Positions 8,781 through 17,591 of a stretch of DNA of 64,000 nucleotides are shown piece by piece. Below the pieces are notes generated by a model that saw only the letters and a program-made list of their open reading frames with translations, did no database searches and was not told where the DNA came from. The position numbers and the translations under genes are program-made. Every line of letters begins with the position of its first letter. Position 1 is the first letter of the stretch. This DNA comes from Labrenzia sp. PHM005 (GTDB taxonomy: Bacteria; Pseudomonadota; Alphaproteobacteria; Rhizobiales; Stappiaceae). The stretch is taken from contig NZ_CP041191.1 in assembly GCF_006517275.1 (NCBI RefSeq), forward strand, positions 5,265,001 through 5,329,000, written 5' to 3'.

Positions 8781-9800
8781 ATGGCGAAGAAAACAATCAA
8801 ACAGAAATCTATTAAAGTCCCGGTCAAGGGGCAAAAGATTGCCATTCCGAAAGGATTAATTCTGGAGGACGGCGATACAGTAATTATCACGATCGAAGAT
8901 GACGGCGATGATCCGCGTGATACCGGCGAAGGCATGCCATATGGCGAGGAAATAGACACGCTTTTGGAAAAGCGGCTCGTTTCTGTTGGCATCAATGATT
9001 ACCGGGACAACCAGATTAGTGATTTGACCGGGTGTGTACCGGATGCAACGAACTTTTCACGCAAACTAAACAGTGATTTCGGGTTCAGCTTCGATCGTGA
9101 TCACTTTCGGTTCTTAACCGATGACGCGGCAACAAAGGCGAACATTATCAGTCAGTTGTCCTGGCTTGTCGCCGAAACCGGCCCTCATGACGTTGGTGTC
9201 TTTTATTATTCGGGACACGGCTCTCAAGTTCCAGATCAAAATCCGCCGAACGACGATGAATCCGACCGGCTTGATGAAGTGATTGTCCCGCACGACACAA
9301 ACACCAGAGCCAGCAATCCAATTTCAACCGTTATTCGCGATGACGAAATCGCCGCTATCCTGGCAAATATCAATCCCGAAGCCCATTTTGTTGTGGTCTT
9401 TGACAGCTGCAATTCCGGCACGGGAACCCGCCAAGTTCCGCTGCAACCTGACGATGGTCGAGCCCGGGTGGCGGAAGTAAGCAAACATGCCACAAACTTG
9501 AAGGGGCTGTTTGCCAATGCGGCCAATTCAGGGCTTCGCGGCGCACATGCTTTTTCCGGTCCCAATCACTTACTTTTGGCAGCCGCCCATTCTTCGCAGC
9601 TTTCCTGGGAGTTTGGCGGGCAAGGTGCGTTCACAAGTTCCCTGATCCAGAACTTGCGTCCGGGCAGAACGTATAAAGAAGTCATGGATGCTGTCGCACC
9701 TGCTGTCGACCGGCGTGTCATGCGGGCAAAAAGCGTTCATCAGACACCTCAACTTGAAGGCTCCCCGCAAAACAATCCGCTCTTTGCCATCGTAATCTAA
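8781..9800 (+). CDS. Caspase-like cysteine protease (peptidase C14, orthocaspase/metacaspase type)
   Basis: A 339-residue protein with a p20-type caspase domain from about residue 66 onward. The catalytic histidine is in YYSGHGSQV (His146) and the nucleophilic cysteine in VVFDSCNSGTG (Cys210); acidic DDESDRLDE between them fits a basic P1 preference and calcium binding, as known for metacaspases. There is no signal peptide or membrane segment, so it is predicted cytosolic. The first 60 residues are lysine-rich and beta-like (KVPVKGQKIAIPKG), without a recognised domain. The start is set by GGAGG 5 bases upstream. It stands alone behind an AT-rich spacer, which suggests transfer. Natural substrates are unknown. 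Confidence 0.88.
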   Translation: MAKKTIKQKSIKVPVKGQKIAIPKGLILEDGDTVIITIEDDGDDPRDTGEGMPYGEEIDTLLEKRLVSVGINDYRDNQISDLTGCVPDATNFSRKLNSDFGFSFDRDHFRFLTDDAATKANIISQLSWLVAETGPHDVGVFYYSGHGSQVPDQNPPNDDESDRLDEVIVPHDTNTRASNPISTVIRDDEIAAILANINPEAHFVVVFDSCNSGTGTRQVPLQPDDGRARVAEVSKHATNLKGLFANAANSGLRGAHAFSGPNHLLLAAAHSSQLSWEFGGQGAFTSSLIQNLRPGRTYKEVMDAVAPAVDRRVMRAKSVHQTPQLEGSPQNNPLFAIVI

Positions 9801-9815
9801 GTCACTCATTGAAGC

Positions 9816-9850
9816 CTGCTGCAGAGGCTATTCGGTCTTCTGCAGCAGTT
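9816..9850 (+). terminator. Probable terminator after the caspase-like gene
   Basis: CTGCTGCAGA and TCTGCAGCAG form a 10-bp stem with a 13-nt loop, followed by TTCTTCT, 16 bases past the stop codon. Confidence 0.55.
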
Positions 9851-9885
9851 CTTCTGCCAAGCAATTAGGGTCTCTCCCGTAGCGC

Positions 9886-10626
9886 CTAATTCGCGGCCAC
9901 ATCCCGATGATCTGCAACAATGCGGTCCAGAACCCCACTTGCAATCGTTTGGATGTCACCATTGCGCCGCATATCAGCTAAGACAGCTGCGATCTTGGGC
10001 ACAAGATCGCTATTCTTTTCATGGAGATAATGAAACATTGGCTCCACCTTAAACGGCGAGCCAAGTGGCACGATATTGGCCAGGCCGAGTTTGGACATCG
10101 CCAACACGCCATCAATGTCATCGCTGACCACCGCGTCTAGCTTTCCGGATGCCAGCAATTGAAACAATTCCGTTTCGCTTTGCCCTACCCAGAGGTTTTC
10201 AAACCCTTCAGTAAATTGAATGGCTTGGACGACACCGTCCTGGTAACCGACATGCAGCCTGGACAAATCGCTTTCAGCGATCCGGTCCCTGTCGTCTTCG
10301 CGGACAAACACGATGCCTTTCAGTTCCATATTTGGAACAGGAACCTGTTTCAAAGCCGGATAAAGATTTTTGACAGCGCCGATGCGTACAAGCTCACCAT
10401 CAACATGCCCAGCTGCGGACAGAGCCAATGCCCGGTTGCCAGACGTGAAATAGATCTCGACCGGGATTCCAATCTTCTCATATGCCGTGGTCATGATCTT
10501 GCTGGCAATTTCGGTCAGGGCAGACCCTTCAATTGTCGAGAGTACAAGACGCTCTTCTGCCGCAAGCGCAGTGGTCACCATTGAGAGCCAAGCGATCAGA
10601 CACGCTGTATAGATACGAGATAGCAT
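9886..10626 (-). CDS. Lone periplasmic substrate-binding protein, tandem copy B
   Basis: A 246-residue SBP_bac_3-like protein with a signal peptide ending TTALAAEE. It is a clear paralogue of its upstream neighbour: both read LSTIEGSxLxEIA or FSTIEGSxLxEIA, IYFTSGxRAL, GHVDGELVRIG, PALKQVPVPN, SGKLDAVVSD and VEPMFHY.HEKNS..VPK. The ATG at 10626 gives a normal signal sequence and starts 31 bases after the stop of copy A, so the pair forms an operon. No transporter membrane genes are present; a sensory or scavenging periplasmic role is inferred. The ligand is unknown. Confidence 0.82.
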   Translation of the reverse strand: MLSRIYTACLIAWLSMVTTALAAEERLVLSTIEGSALTEIASKIMTTAYEKIGIPVEIYFTSGNRALALSAAGHVDGELVRIGAVKNLYPALKQVPVPNMELKGIVFVREDDRDRIAESDLSRLHVGYQDGVVQAIQFTEGFENLWVGQSETELFQLLASGKLDAVVSDDIDGVLAMSKLGLANIVPLGSPFKVEPMFHYLHEKNSDLVPKIAAVLADMRRNGDIQTIASGVLDRIVADHRDVAAN

Positions 10627-10657
10627 TCGCCTACGGCTTTCACTTGGGCCTCTGCCG

Positions 10658-11398
10658 TTACTTCGCAGCCACGTTCCGGTATTCGGCAATCATACCCGCC
10701 ATCTCAGCTTCTGTGATAGCGTCAATTTCACCACTGTTGCGCATCTGCATGAGGACTTTTGCGACCTTCGGTACCAAGTGGCTGTTTTTCTCATGGATGT
10801 AGTGAAACATAGGTTCAACTTGGAATGGCGCCCCGAGCGGCACAATGTCTGCGAGCCCCAATTTGGCAATGGTTAGCGGGCCATCAAACCGGTCACTGAC
10901 GACGGCATCAAGTTTGCCTGACGACAGCAACTCGAACAGTTCATCTACGGACTGGGCCTGCCAAACATTCTCAAAACCAATTGTGAAATTTGCGGCCTGC
11001 ACGACGCCTTCCAAATAGCCGACGCGCAACTTCGCGAGATTGCTGTAGGTTAGCGTGCCTTTGTCTCCTCGGCGAACATAGACAAACCCTTTTGCTTCCA
11101 GGTTCGGTACCGGCACTTGTTTTAAAGCCGGAAAACGCTCCTTGACCACACCAATGCGCACGAGCTCGCCGTCCACATGCCCGCCTGAAGAAATGACAAG
11201 CGCCCTTTTCCCTGATGTGAAATAGATGTCTATTGGAATTCCTAGCTGCTTGTAAGCCTTGCCCATAACGGCGCCAGCGATTTCAGCTAAGGGCGACCCT
11301 TCGATCGTTGAAAAAACAAGCTTTTTCTCTTCAGCCACAACTAAAGAGGCCAGATTAAGCCAGATCATCAGAAAAGCTGTACAGAAACGGATCAACAT
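10658..11398 (-). CDS. Lone periplasmic substrate-binding protein, tandem copy A
   Basis: A 246-residue paralogue of the gene directly downstream, with signal peptide MLIRFCTAFLMIWLNLASL and cleavage near VVAEE. The strongest shared segments are TSGKRAL, GHVDGELVRIG and SGKLDAVVSD. AAAGGA before the ATG supports the start. Same-strand order and a 31-base gap show a tandem duplication. Like copy B, it has no ATPase or permease nearby. The related protein at 5490-6185 shares the DGELLRI segment, pointing to a local expansion of one family. Confidence 0.82.
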   Translation of the reverse strand: MLIRFCTAFLMIWLNLASLVVAEEKKLVFSTIEGSPLAEIAGAVMGKAYKQLGIPIDIYFTSGKRALVISSGGHVDGELVRIGVVKERFPALKQVPVPNLEAKGFVYVRRGDKGTLTYSNLAKLRVGYLEGVVQAANFTIGFENVWQAQSVDELFELLSSGKLDAVVSDRFDGPLTIAKLGLADIVPLGAPFQVEPMFHYIHEKNSHLVPKVAKVLMQMRNSGEIDAITEAEMAGMIAEYRNVAAK

Positions 11399-11687
11399 TT
11401 TCCTTTCCAGCGTAATGGCAAGTAAATGTCTTATTAATAATATTCAAAATAATGCAGATGTAAACGCCAGCAGATACCATACTTTTCTAAATATCGCCTC
11501 TTCTTCCCACCGTATTCCTTACAAGTAATCATCACCGATCTGGCGATATCCAACACTCTGCATGGCAGACCAGCGGTCAGAGCCTTGCTGCGTCGCAATA
11601 AATCCAGTAAAAGACCGCCAGCTTGATTTAGGTCAATTTGCCGGTGCACGAATCGCGTGCCGAGACCTTCTGAACCACACTCTAAAT

Positions 11688-13286
11688 ATGTTGGAGCTTG
11701 CCTTGACCGCACGCGCCGGGGCCGTTGCGCCTGTTCAATCGACGAAACTGGATGCAGCGCGCATCAAAACCGAACTTTTGGCCGGGCTGACGGTTGCTCT
11801 TGCGCTTGTACCGGAAGCCGTTGCTTTTGCTTTTGTGGCCGGGGTCAACCCTCTTGTTGGGCTTTATGCGGCCTTTTTTGTCGGCTTGATCACGGCCTGT
11901 ATCGGCGGCCGTCCGGGGATGATTTCGGGGGCAACCGGTGCGCTTGCCGTTGTGATGGTGTCCCTGGTCGCGCAGCATGGTGTGGAATATCTCTTCGCTA
12001 CCGTGGTTCTGATGGGTCTCATCCAGATCGCCGTTGGCCTTTTGAAATGGGGCAAATTCATCCGCATGGTGCCCCATCCGGTGATGCTCGGTTTCGTCAA
12101 CGGCCTTGCGATTGTTATCTTCCTGGCTCAGCTCGGCCAGTTCAAGGTTCCCGATGGTGCTGGCGGACTAGAATGGATGACCGGCTTGCCGCTGTATCTT
12201 ATGCTCGGCCTAATCACCCTGACGATGGCAGTCATCTGGATTCTGCCGCGCTTCACCACAGCGTTTCCTGCGCCCTTGGCGGGCATTCTCGTTGTTACCG
12301 GTTTGGTCCTTGGGTTCGACCTCGACACCCGCTCGGTCGGCGACCTTGCATCCATCGCCGGGGGATTGCCGCAGTTCCACATTCCGATGGTCGAACTCAA
12401 TCTGGACACCCTTCAGATCATCCTGCCTTATGCCATCATTCTTGCCGCAATCGGCCTGATTGAATCTCTCCTGACCCTGAACCTTGTGGCCGACATGACG
12501 AACACCAAGGGCGGCGCGTCCAAGGAGTGTTTTGCTCAGGGAACGGCCAATGTGGTGACCGGTTTCTTTGGCGGTATGGGCGGCTGCGCCATGATCGGCC
12601 AATCGATGATCAACGTGAAATCCGGCGCACGCACGCGGATTTCCGGCATTGCAGCTGCACTGTTCTTATTGTCCTTCATCGTTGTTGCTTCGCCTTTGAT
12701 CGAACAGATTCCGGTCGCAGCCCTCGTCGGCGTAATGTTCATGGTCGTGATAGGCACCTTTGCCTGGGCCAGCTTGAAGATCATGCACAAGATCCCGCTG
12801 ACCGATGCGCTCGTCATGATCGTGGTCACCGGCGTGACCGTTTATGCGGACCTCGCGGTTGCCGTTGTTGTTGGTGTGATTATTTCCGCCCTCGCCTATG
12901 CCTGGAATGCGGCCAGCCGGATCAACGCAAAAATTGGCAAGAGCAAAGAAGGCTGGAAGGTCTACCGTTTGGAAGGCCCCTTGTTCTTCGGCTCTACCAC
13001 AGGCTTCGTCGACTTGTTCGACCTGCAGAACGATCCGGACGATGTTGTAGTCGACTTCCTCGACAGCCGCGTGGTGGATCATTCTGGCTTGGAAGCCATC
13101 GACGCACTTGCTTCCAAATATGAAGCTGCCGGCAAACGCCTGCACCTGCGCCACCTATCTCCGGACTGTCAGAAACTTCTTCATAAAGCCGGCAATCTTG
13201 TCGAAGTGTCCGTCCTCGAGGATCCGGACTACGAGGTTGCTGTCGATTATGGCCATACGTTCGACGCACCCGAGAAAGCGGGTTGA
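11688..13286 (+). CDS. SulP family anion permease with STAS domain
   Basis: A 532-residue inner-membrane transporter of the SulP/SLC26 family, moving sulfate or another anion such as bicarbonate. It has about twelve hydrophobic segments; LLAGLTVALALVPEAVAFAF is the family's signature first segment. A cytosolic STAS domain (about 430-520) follows, with the phrase VDFLDSRVVDHSGLEAID. The start is uncertain: ATG 11688 lacks a good ribosome site, an in-frame TTG at 11703 follows GGAG, and the frame is open to 11562. Transcription ends at the strong hairpin at 13331. A sulfotransferase further downstream makes sulfate plausible but does not prove it. Confidence 0.9.
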   Translation: MLELALTARAGAVAPVQSTKLDAARIKTELLAGLTVALALVPEAVAFAFVAGVNPLVGLYAAFFVGLITACIGGRPGMISGATGALAVVMVSLVAQHGVEYLFATVVLMGLIQIAVGLLKWGKFIRMVPHPVMLGFVNGLAIVIFLAQLGQFKVPDGAGGLEWMTGLPLYLMLGLITLTMAVIWILPRFTTAFPAPLAGILVVTGLVLGFDLDTRSVGDLASIAGGLPQFHIPMVELNLDTLQIILPYAIILAAIGLIESLLTLNLVADMTNTKGGASKECFAQGTANVVTGFFGGMGGCAMIGQSMINVKSGARTRISGIAAALFLLSFIVVASPLIEQIPVAALVGVMFMVVIGTFAWASLKIMHKIPLTDALVMIVVTGVTVYADLAVAVVVGVIISALAYAWNAASRINAKIGKSKEGWKVYRLEGPLFFGSTTGFVDLFDLQNDPDDVVVDFLDSRVVDHSGLEAIDALASKYEAAGKRLHLRHLSPDCQKLLHKAGNLVEVSVLEDPDYEVAVDYGHTFDAPEKAG

Positions 13287-13330
13287 GGCTCTTCAGGGCA
13301 ACCAGTTCGATAGTGAATCGGCTCAAGCAA

Positions 13331-13364
13331 AAAGCCCGCAAGGTCATTGACCTTGCGGGCTTTC
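13331..13364 (+). terminator. Strong intrinsic terminator after sulP
   Basis: AAAGCCCGCAAGGTCA and its exact complement form an almost continuous stem (13331-13346 with 13348-13363), followed by TTTCTT. It lies 45 bases after the permease stop codon. Confidence 0.88.
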
Positions 13365-13431
13365 TTGATTCTAACTCAACGAAAGCGCAGCTGCACTCAC
13401 ACTACTTGAACCAGAAAGTCGTCTCACCCCT

Positions 13432-15258
13432 GTGTCCAAGCCAACAAAATTCCGGATCACCCCAGCACTGACAACGGTCTTGGGAGTGTTCGTACTTCTT
13501 ACCGCTGGCGCAGTCTTTCTCGTCCAGGCCGTTGTATCCCGGGATGTGGTTCGAGAGCTGGGTGGGCAACTGATTGACGCGGGTATGGATGGTCTTGAGG
13601 CCGCCATTGCAGAACAGCTTTACTCCATTCGCAAAACTGCCTCTTACACTGCCCGCGCGCTGGATACAGAAGCGGTTAGCCTGGACGATCCAGTGAGCCT
13701 GGAAAGCTACTTGTTCGGGGCTCTGGCGCCGCTTGATCAAGTCTCGTTCGCGTTGATAGTCGACGCCACCGGCAACGGCATTCGTGTTGATCGCGGCGGC
13801 GGCGCCGGCTCTCTGCTTTCAGAAGAAGTCTCACTAGACTTGGATGAACCGCTGGTCTCACCAGTTTTTGATCGGGCTAAAAACACCTTTTCGCCCTTCT
13901 GGAGCGATCCGATGTTTATCCCGCGGCGCGACAATACCTATCTGCTTTACGTTAAGCCGCTGCATGAGGCGGGCACCTATCTGGGCACCATCATACTTGG
14001 AATGTCGCTGCATCGTATGTCGGAGATCACACGCCACCTGTCTGATGACGACATTACAGTCTTCTTGATGCAGGTCGGCACCACAGAAATCATTGCGCAC
14101 CCCGAACTAAGCCACCATTTCGCCGATCTGCACCCAGAAAACATCCTGGTCGATGTCGATGACGTTCCTGATCTCTTTCTCGCAGGCTTTACGAAACTCA
14201 AAAAAGTGGGAAATCGTGCCTTTGATCTCAATCCCAGGGACGCACTCTATTCAGGATATGATGAAACGGGCGAAAAACGGTTTCTGGTTCTCGAAGACAG
14301 AAACCGGAGCTTTCGAGGTCTTCCTGTCCGCGTCGGTGTTCACTTCCGCGCAGAATATCTTGAGCACTCGGTCAATGAGTTGACAGGAGCTGCTGCGACA
14401 GGTCTTGGGTTACTCGGGTTATCGTTGTTGGGTGCTGGCCTGTTGGCACGGCGGATTTCCGTTCCTGTCAAACGGGCCTCCATCGCTGCAAATGAGGTAG
14501 CCGGGCTAAATCTCGGTGATGTTCGAGACTTGCCTCCAAGTTCAATCCGCGAGCTTGACGATCTTGCCCGCGGTTTCAACGCGATGGTCTCGGGCCTTAA
14601 AGCCTTCAACCGGTATGTTCCAACAAGTCTCGTGAAACGCCTCATTCAGGAAGGACGAACCGAAACTCCGCCACAGGAACGCGAAGTTGCTGTGCTTTTT
14701 ACAGACATTGTCGGTTTCACGTCCTTGTCCGAGGGTTTGACGGCCACCGAAACGGCTAACTTTATCAACCATCACTTGTCGCTGCTTGGGGCCGAAATCA
14801 CCAAAGAAAACGGCACCATCGACAAATACATCGGCGATGCGGTCATGGCGTTCTGGGGGGCTCCGGAAACCCTCGACAATCCGGCAGCGTCCGCTGCCAG
14901 GGCAGCCCTTGGTATCGCGAAGGTTTTGAAAGATGACAACAGCCAACGAATTTCCCGCGGTGAAACTCCCGTTCGCATCCGGATCGGCATCCACCTAGGT
15001 CCGCTCGTTGTCGGCGATATCGGTGCACCTGAACGAGTCAATTACACCGTGATCGGCGACACGGTAAATATTGCAGCGCGCCTCGAAAGCCTTGGCCGGG
15101 ACATCGACCCTGATGCGGATATCATTATTACCGTTTCTAAGGAGGTTGCCGATCGGCTGCCGCAGACCATGCTGGTCGATCAGATCGGCAACCAGAAGGT
15201 CAAAGGCCGGGACAACCCGGTCGAAGTCGTGCGTTTGTGGAGCGAAAACCAGGTGTGA
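13432..15258 (+). CDS. Class III adenylate cyclase with periplasmic sensor and HAMP
   Basis: Predicted to convert ATP to cAMP in response to an extracytoplasmic signal. The 608 residues comprise a first membrane segment (about 12-35), a periplasmic sensor region of roughly 270 residues resembling double-Cache domains, a second membrane segment near 318-340, a HAMP domain, and a catalytic domain from about 418. Metal-binding aspartates are in LFTDIVGFT (near 425) and DKYIGDAVMAFWG (near 469). The lysine of DKYIGD and NYTVIGDTVNIAAR fit adenylate rather than guanylate specificity. The start is GTG at 13432 with only a weak ribosome site; no other start is available before residue 50. It lies between a terminator and the GGDEF-EAL gene. 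Confidence 0.88.
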   Translation: MSKPTKFRITPALTTVLGVFVLLTAGAVFLVQAVVSRDVVRELGGQLIDAGMDGLEAAIAEQLYSIRKTASYTARALDTEAVSLDDPVSLESYLFGALAPLDQVSFALIVDATGNGIRVDRGGGAGSLLSEEVSLDLDEPLVSPVFDRAKNTFSPFWSDPMFIPRRDNTYLLYVKPLHEAGTYLGTIILGMSLHRMSEITRHLSDDDITVFLMQVGTTEIIAHPELSHHFADLHPENILVDVDDVPDLFLAGFTKLKKVGNRAFDLNPRDALYSGYDETGEKRFLVLEDRNRSFRGLPVRVGVHFRAEYLEHSVNELTGAAATGLGLLGLSLLGAGLLARRISVPVKRASIAANEVAGLNLGDVRDLPPSSIRELDDLARGFNAMVSGLKAFNRYVPTSLVKRLIQEGRTETPPQEREVAVLFTDIVGFTSLSEGLTATETANFINHHLSLLGAEITKENGTIDKYIGDAVMAFWGAPETLDNPAASAARAALGIAKVLKDDNSQRISRGETPVRIRIGIHLGPLVVGDIGAPERVNYTVIGDTVNIAARLESLGRDIDPDADIIITVSKEVADRLPQTMLVDQIGNQKVKGRDNPVEVVRLWSENQV

Positions 15259-15433
15259 TGAAGACCGTTCGGTTGTGCATCCAGACGCTTCACACTCACA
15301 AACGCAACTTAAAGGACCCGTACTCCGAAAAGCATACCTAGACTTTACATCAATGCCTGTTACTTTTCTCCGTATTGACCTTAGGCAATGGCCATCGCCA
15401 TAGTTTAAGTCTCTTTCCGGCTGGGAGGGAATC

Positions 15434-17497
15434 GTGTCAGCGACATCGCAGCAGGTGTTATTCGGAATATACGGTCTTGCATTTTTCACCTTCGGCCTGG
15501 TTATGGCTGTTAGGACTGTGGGTCACAAAGGCTCAATGCTGGTCAACCGGATGCGACTGCTTGCATTGTTTGGTTTGTTACACGGGGTATTTGAGTGGCT
15601 GGTGATGTACGGCGTTGCCGCGACGTATCCCAAGTCGACCATCACTCTGGCCGTGTTTTCGTTTCTTCCATTGATATTGTTCGCCTTTTGGGAATCTAAA
15701 GGCCTCGCAGTCATAGGGAGTATTCTCTGCGCCGTTTTGGCCGCATTTTGGCTGTTTGCGGCAAGCCTGTTTGATAGCCCCGCAATTCTCGAATTCATCG
15801 GAAGGTATTGTTTCGGTGTTCCAGCAGCCTTGGCCGCCGGCACCACCTTTCTTGCCGATAAATCTTTCCGCCACCGAAATGGTCCCCCGTCTGGGGCGCT
15901 GATACTCGCTGGCAGCTGTTTTCTTGTCTACGGCGCCTCTCAACTCGTCTCTTCTCCCGTCGGTGTCGTCGGATTGCCGCTCATTGAAACGAATACCTTT
16001 ATGGCCCTCACTGGGATCCCTATTTTCGCGATCCGGACCATCATCGCCGTTCTTCTGTCGTTGGCCGGGGTGATGTTGATGAGCGAATTCGAAACCATCA
16101 ACCAGCGAAACCTTGAAAGCGAACTGGAAAACGCAAAGACAGTCGCAGAAAACCGGAATGAGGCACTGCTAGAAGCGTTGGCCCGTAATGAACACCTGGC
16201 AACTCATGATCACCTCACAGGACTTGCCAACCGGCGCGGTGCCGAGAGATTTCTGGAAACAGCCTACGAAGATGGAATTTTCGAAAATGGCATCGCGGTG
16301 CTCCACATAGATCTCGATGACTTCAAGCAAATCAACGATACGTTGGGCCACGCCTCTGGTGACCGTTTTTTGCGCCACATTGCCGATACTTTAAAGGCCA
16401 ATACCCGGCCCGATGATTTCGTCGGACGGATTGGTGGCGATGAATTCCTTGTCATAGGCCGGCTCGACCGGAAAGACACCGACATTCGGGAACTCGGACA
16501 AGAACTCATCAAGGTGCTGCGGGAACCATTGATGATTGAGGGCCGCCCCTGCCGATGCAATGTAAGTATTGGCATCGCGTTTGAGCGCAACGCCGACTTT
16601 GACGTCGACCATATGCTGCTGCACGCCGACACAGCCCTCTATCGCTCCAAACGGAACGGCAAAAACCGTATTGAGTTTTTCTCCAAGGAAATCCAGAACC
16701 AAATTGTCAAAAAGAAACAACTCGCTGATGAGATTTTCGCTGGGTTGGAAGACTCTACATTCTTTCCTGTCTACCAGCTGCAGTTCTGCGCAAAGACCCT
16801 CAATGTCGCCGGTGTGGAAGCCTTGGCCCGCTGGCAACATCCGATCTATGGCATTGTTTCACCAGCTCATTTTTTGAAGCTTGCAGAAGAAATCCATGTC
16901 ATTGCGCAAATTGATCACCAAATCCTGCTCAAGGCCCACCATGACTTTGCGGCCTGGATCGATGACGGCGTGTCGATCCCCAGGCTGGCTGTCAATATTT
17001 CGGCCAACAGATTACGCAACAACTCTTTAATCGACGCCATTTCGGATCTTTGCGGTCACTCGGAGCGCTTGTCGTTCGAACTGCTGGAATCGATCTTTTT
17101 GGACGACCCGGACGAGCGGATTTCGAACAACATCCGCAGACTGCGGGAGATGGGAATTGAAATCGAGGTAGATGACTTTGGCACCGGCCACGCCTCTATC
17201 ATCGCATTGATGAAACTATCGCCGACCCGGCTCAAAATCGACCAGGCACTGGTCGGGCCGATCACCCAATCAAAGTCTCAGAGAAGCCTTGTGAAATCAA
17301 TTATCGACATTGGCTCTGCGCAGGGAATTTCGGTCACGGCCGAAGGTGTGGAAACCATGGAACACGCAAAAATCCTGACCGATCTCGGCTGTGATGTCTT
17401 GCAAGGTTTTGCCCTTGCCCGGCCAATGCCTGCCGATGATCTCTTAGCATTTCTATCCGCCGGCTCCTGGCGTGACAGAGCACAGCAGTCCGCTTAG
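15434..17497 (+). CDS. Membrane GGDEF-EAL c-di-GMP cyclase/phosphodiesterase
   Basis: A 687-residue protein with several N-terminal membrane segments (about 1-215), a short coiled coil (NQRNLESELENAKTVAENR), a GGDEF domain and an EAL domain. GGDEF (334-338) is intact and preceded by RPDD five residues earlier, an inhibitory-site match. The EAL domain keeps VEALARWQHP, SFELLES, DDFGTGHAS and TAEGVET, so phosphodiesterase activity is also expected. Which activity dominates cannot be read from sequence. The start is GTG at 15434 with GGGAGGGA immediately upstream. It follows the adenylate cyclase by 175 bases. Confidence 0.92.
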   Translation: MSATSQQVLFGIYGLAFFTFGLVMAVRTVGHKGSMLVNRMRLLALFGLLHGVFEWLVMYGVAATYPKSTITLAVFSFLPLILFAFWESKGLAVIGSILCAVLAAFWLFAASLFDSPAILEFIGRYCFGVPAALAAGTTFLADKSFRHRNGPPSGALILAGSCFLVYGASQLVSSPVGVVGLPLIETNTFMALTGIPIFAIRTIIAVLLSLAGVMLMSEFETINQRNLESELENAKTVAENRNEALLEALARNEHLATHDHLTGLANRRGAERFLETAYEDGIFENGIAVLHIDLDDFKQINDTLGHASGDRFLRHIADTLKANTRPDDFVGRIGGDEFLVIGRLDRKDTDIRELGQELIKVLREPLMIEGRPCRCNVSIGIAFERNADFDVDHMLLHADTALYRSKRNGKNRIEFFSKEIQNQIVKKKQLADEIFAGLEDSTFFPVYQLQFCAKTLNVAGVEALARWQHPIYGIVSPAHFLKLAEEIHVIAQIDHQILLKAHHDFAAWIDDGVSIPRLAVNISANRLRNNSLIDAISDLCGHSERLSFELLESIFLDDPDERISNNIRRLREMGIEIEVDDFGTGHASIIALMKLSPTRLKIDQALVGPITQSKSQRSLVKSIIDIGSAQGISVTAEGVETMEHAKILTDLGCDVLQGFALARPMPADDLLAFLSAGSWRDRAQQSA

Positions 17498-17591
17498 GCT
17501 CGACACCACTCTTGACGCCAAAAGCACTCAATTTTAAATATAGCCCCCACCGCCTCACCACTTCTATTTGAATATTTTGCACAACACCCAA

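Noticed and set aside
15071..15403. Overlapping plus-strand frame of 110 codons at the end of the adenylate cyclase gene.
   Set aside because: Arginine- and serine-rich translation of another frame of the catalytic domain; no start site or homology.
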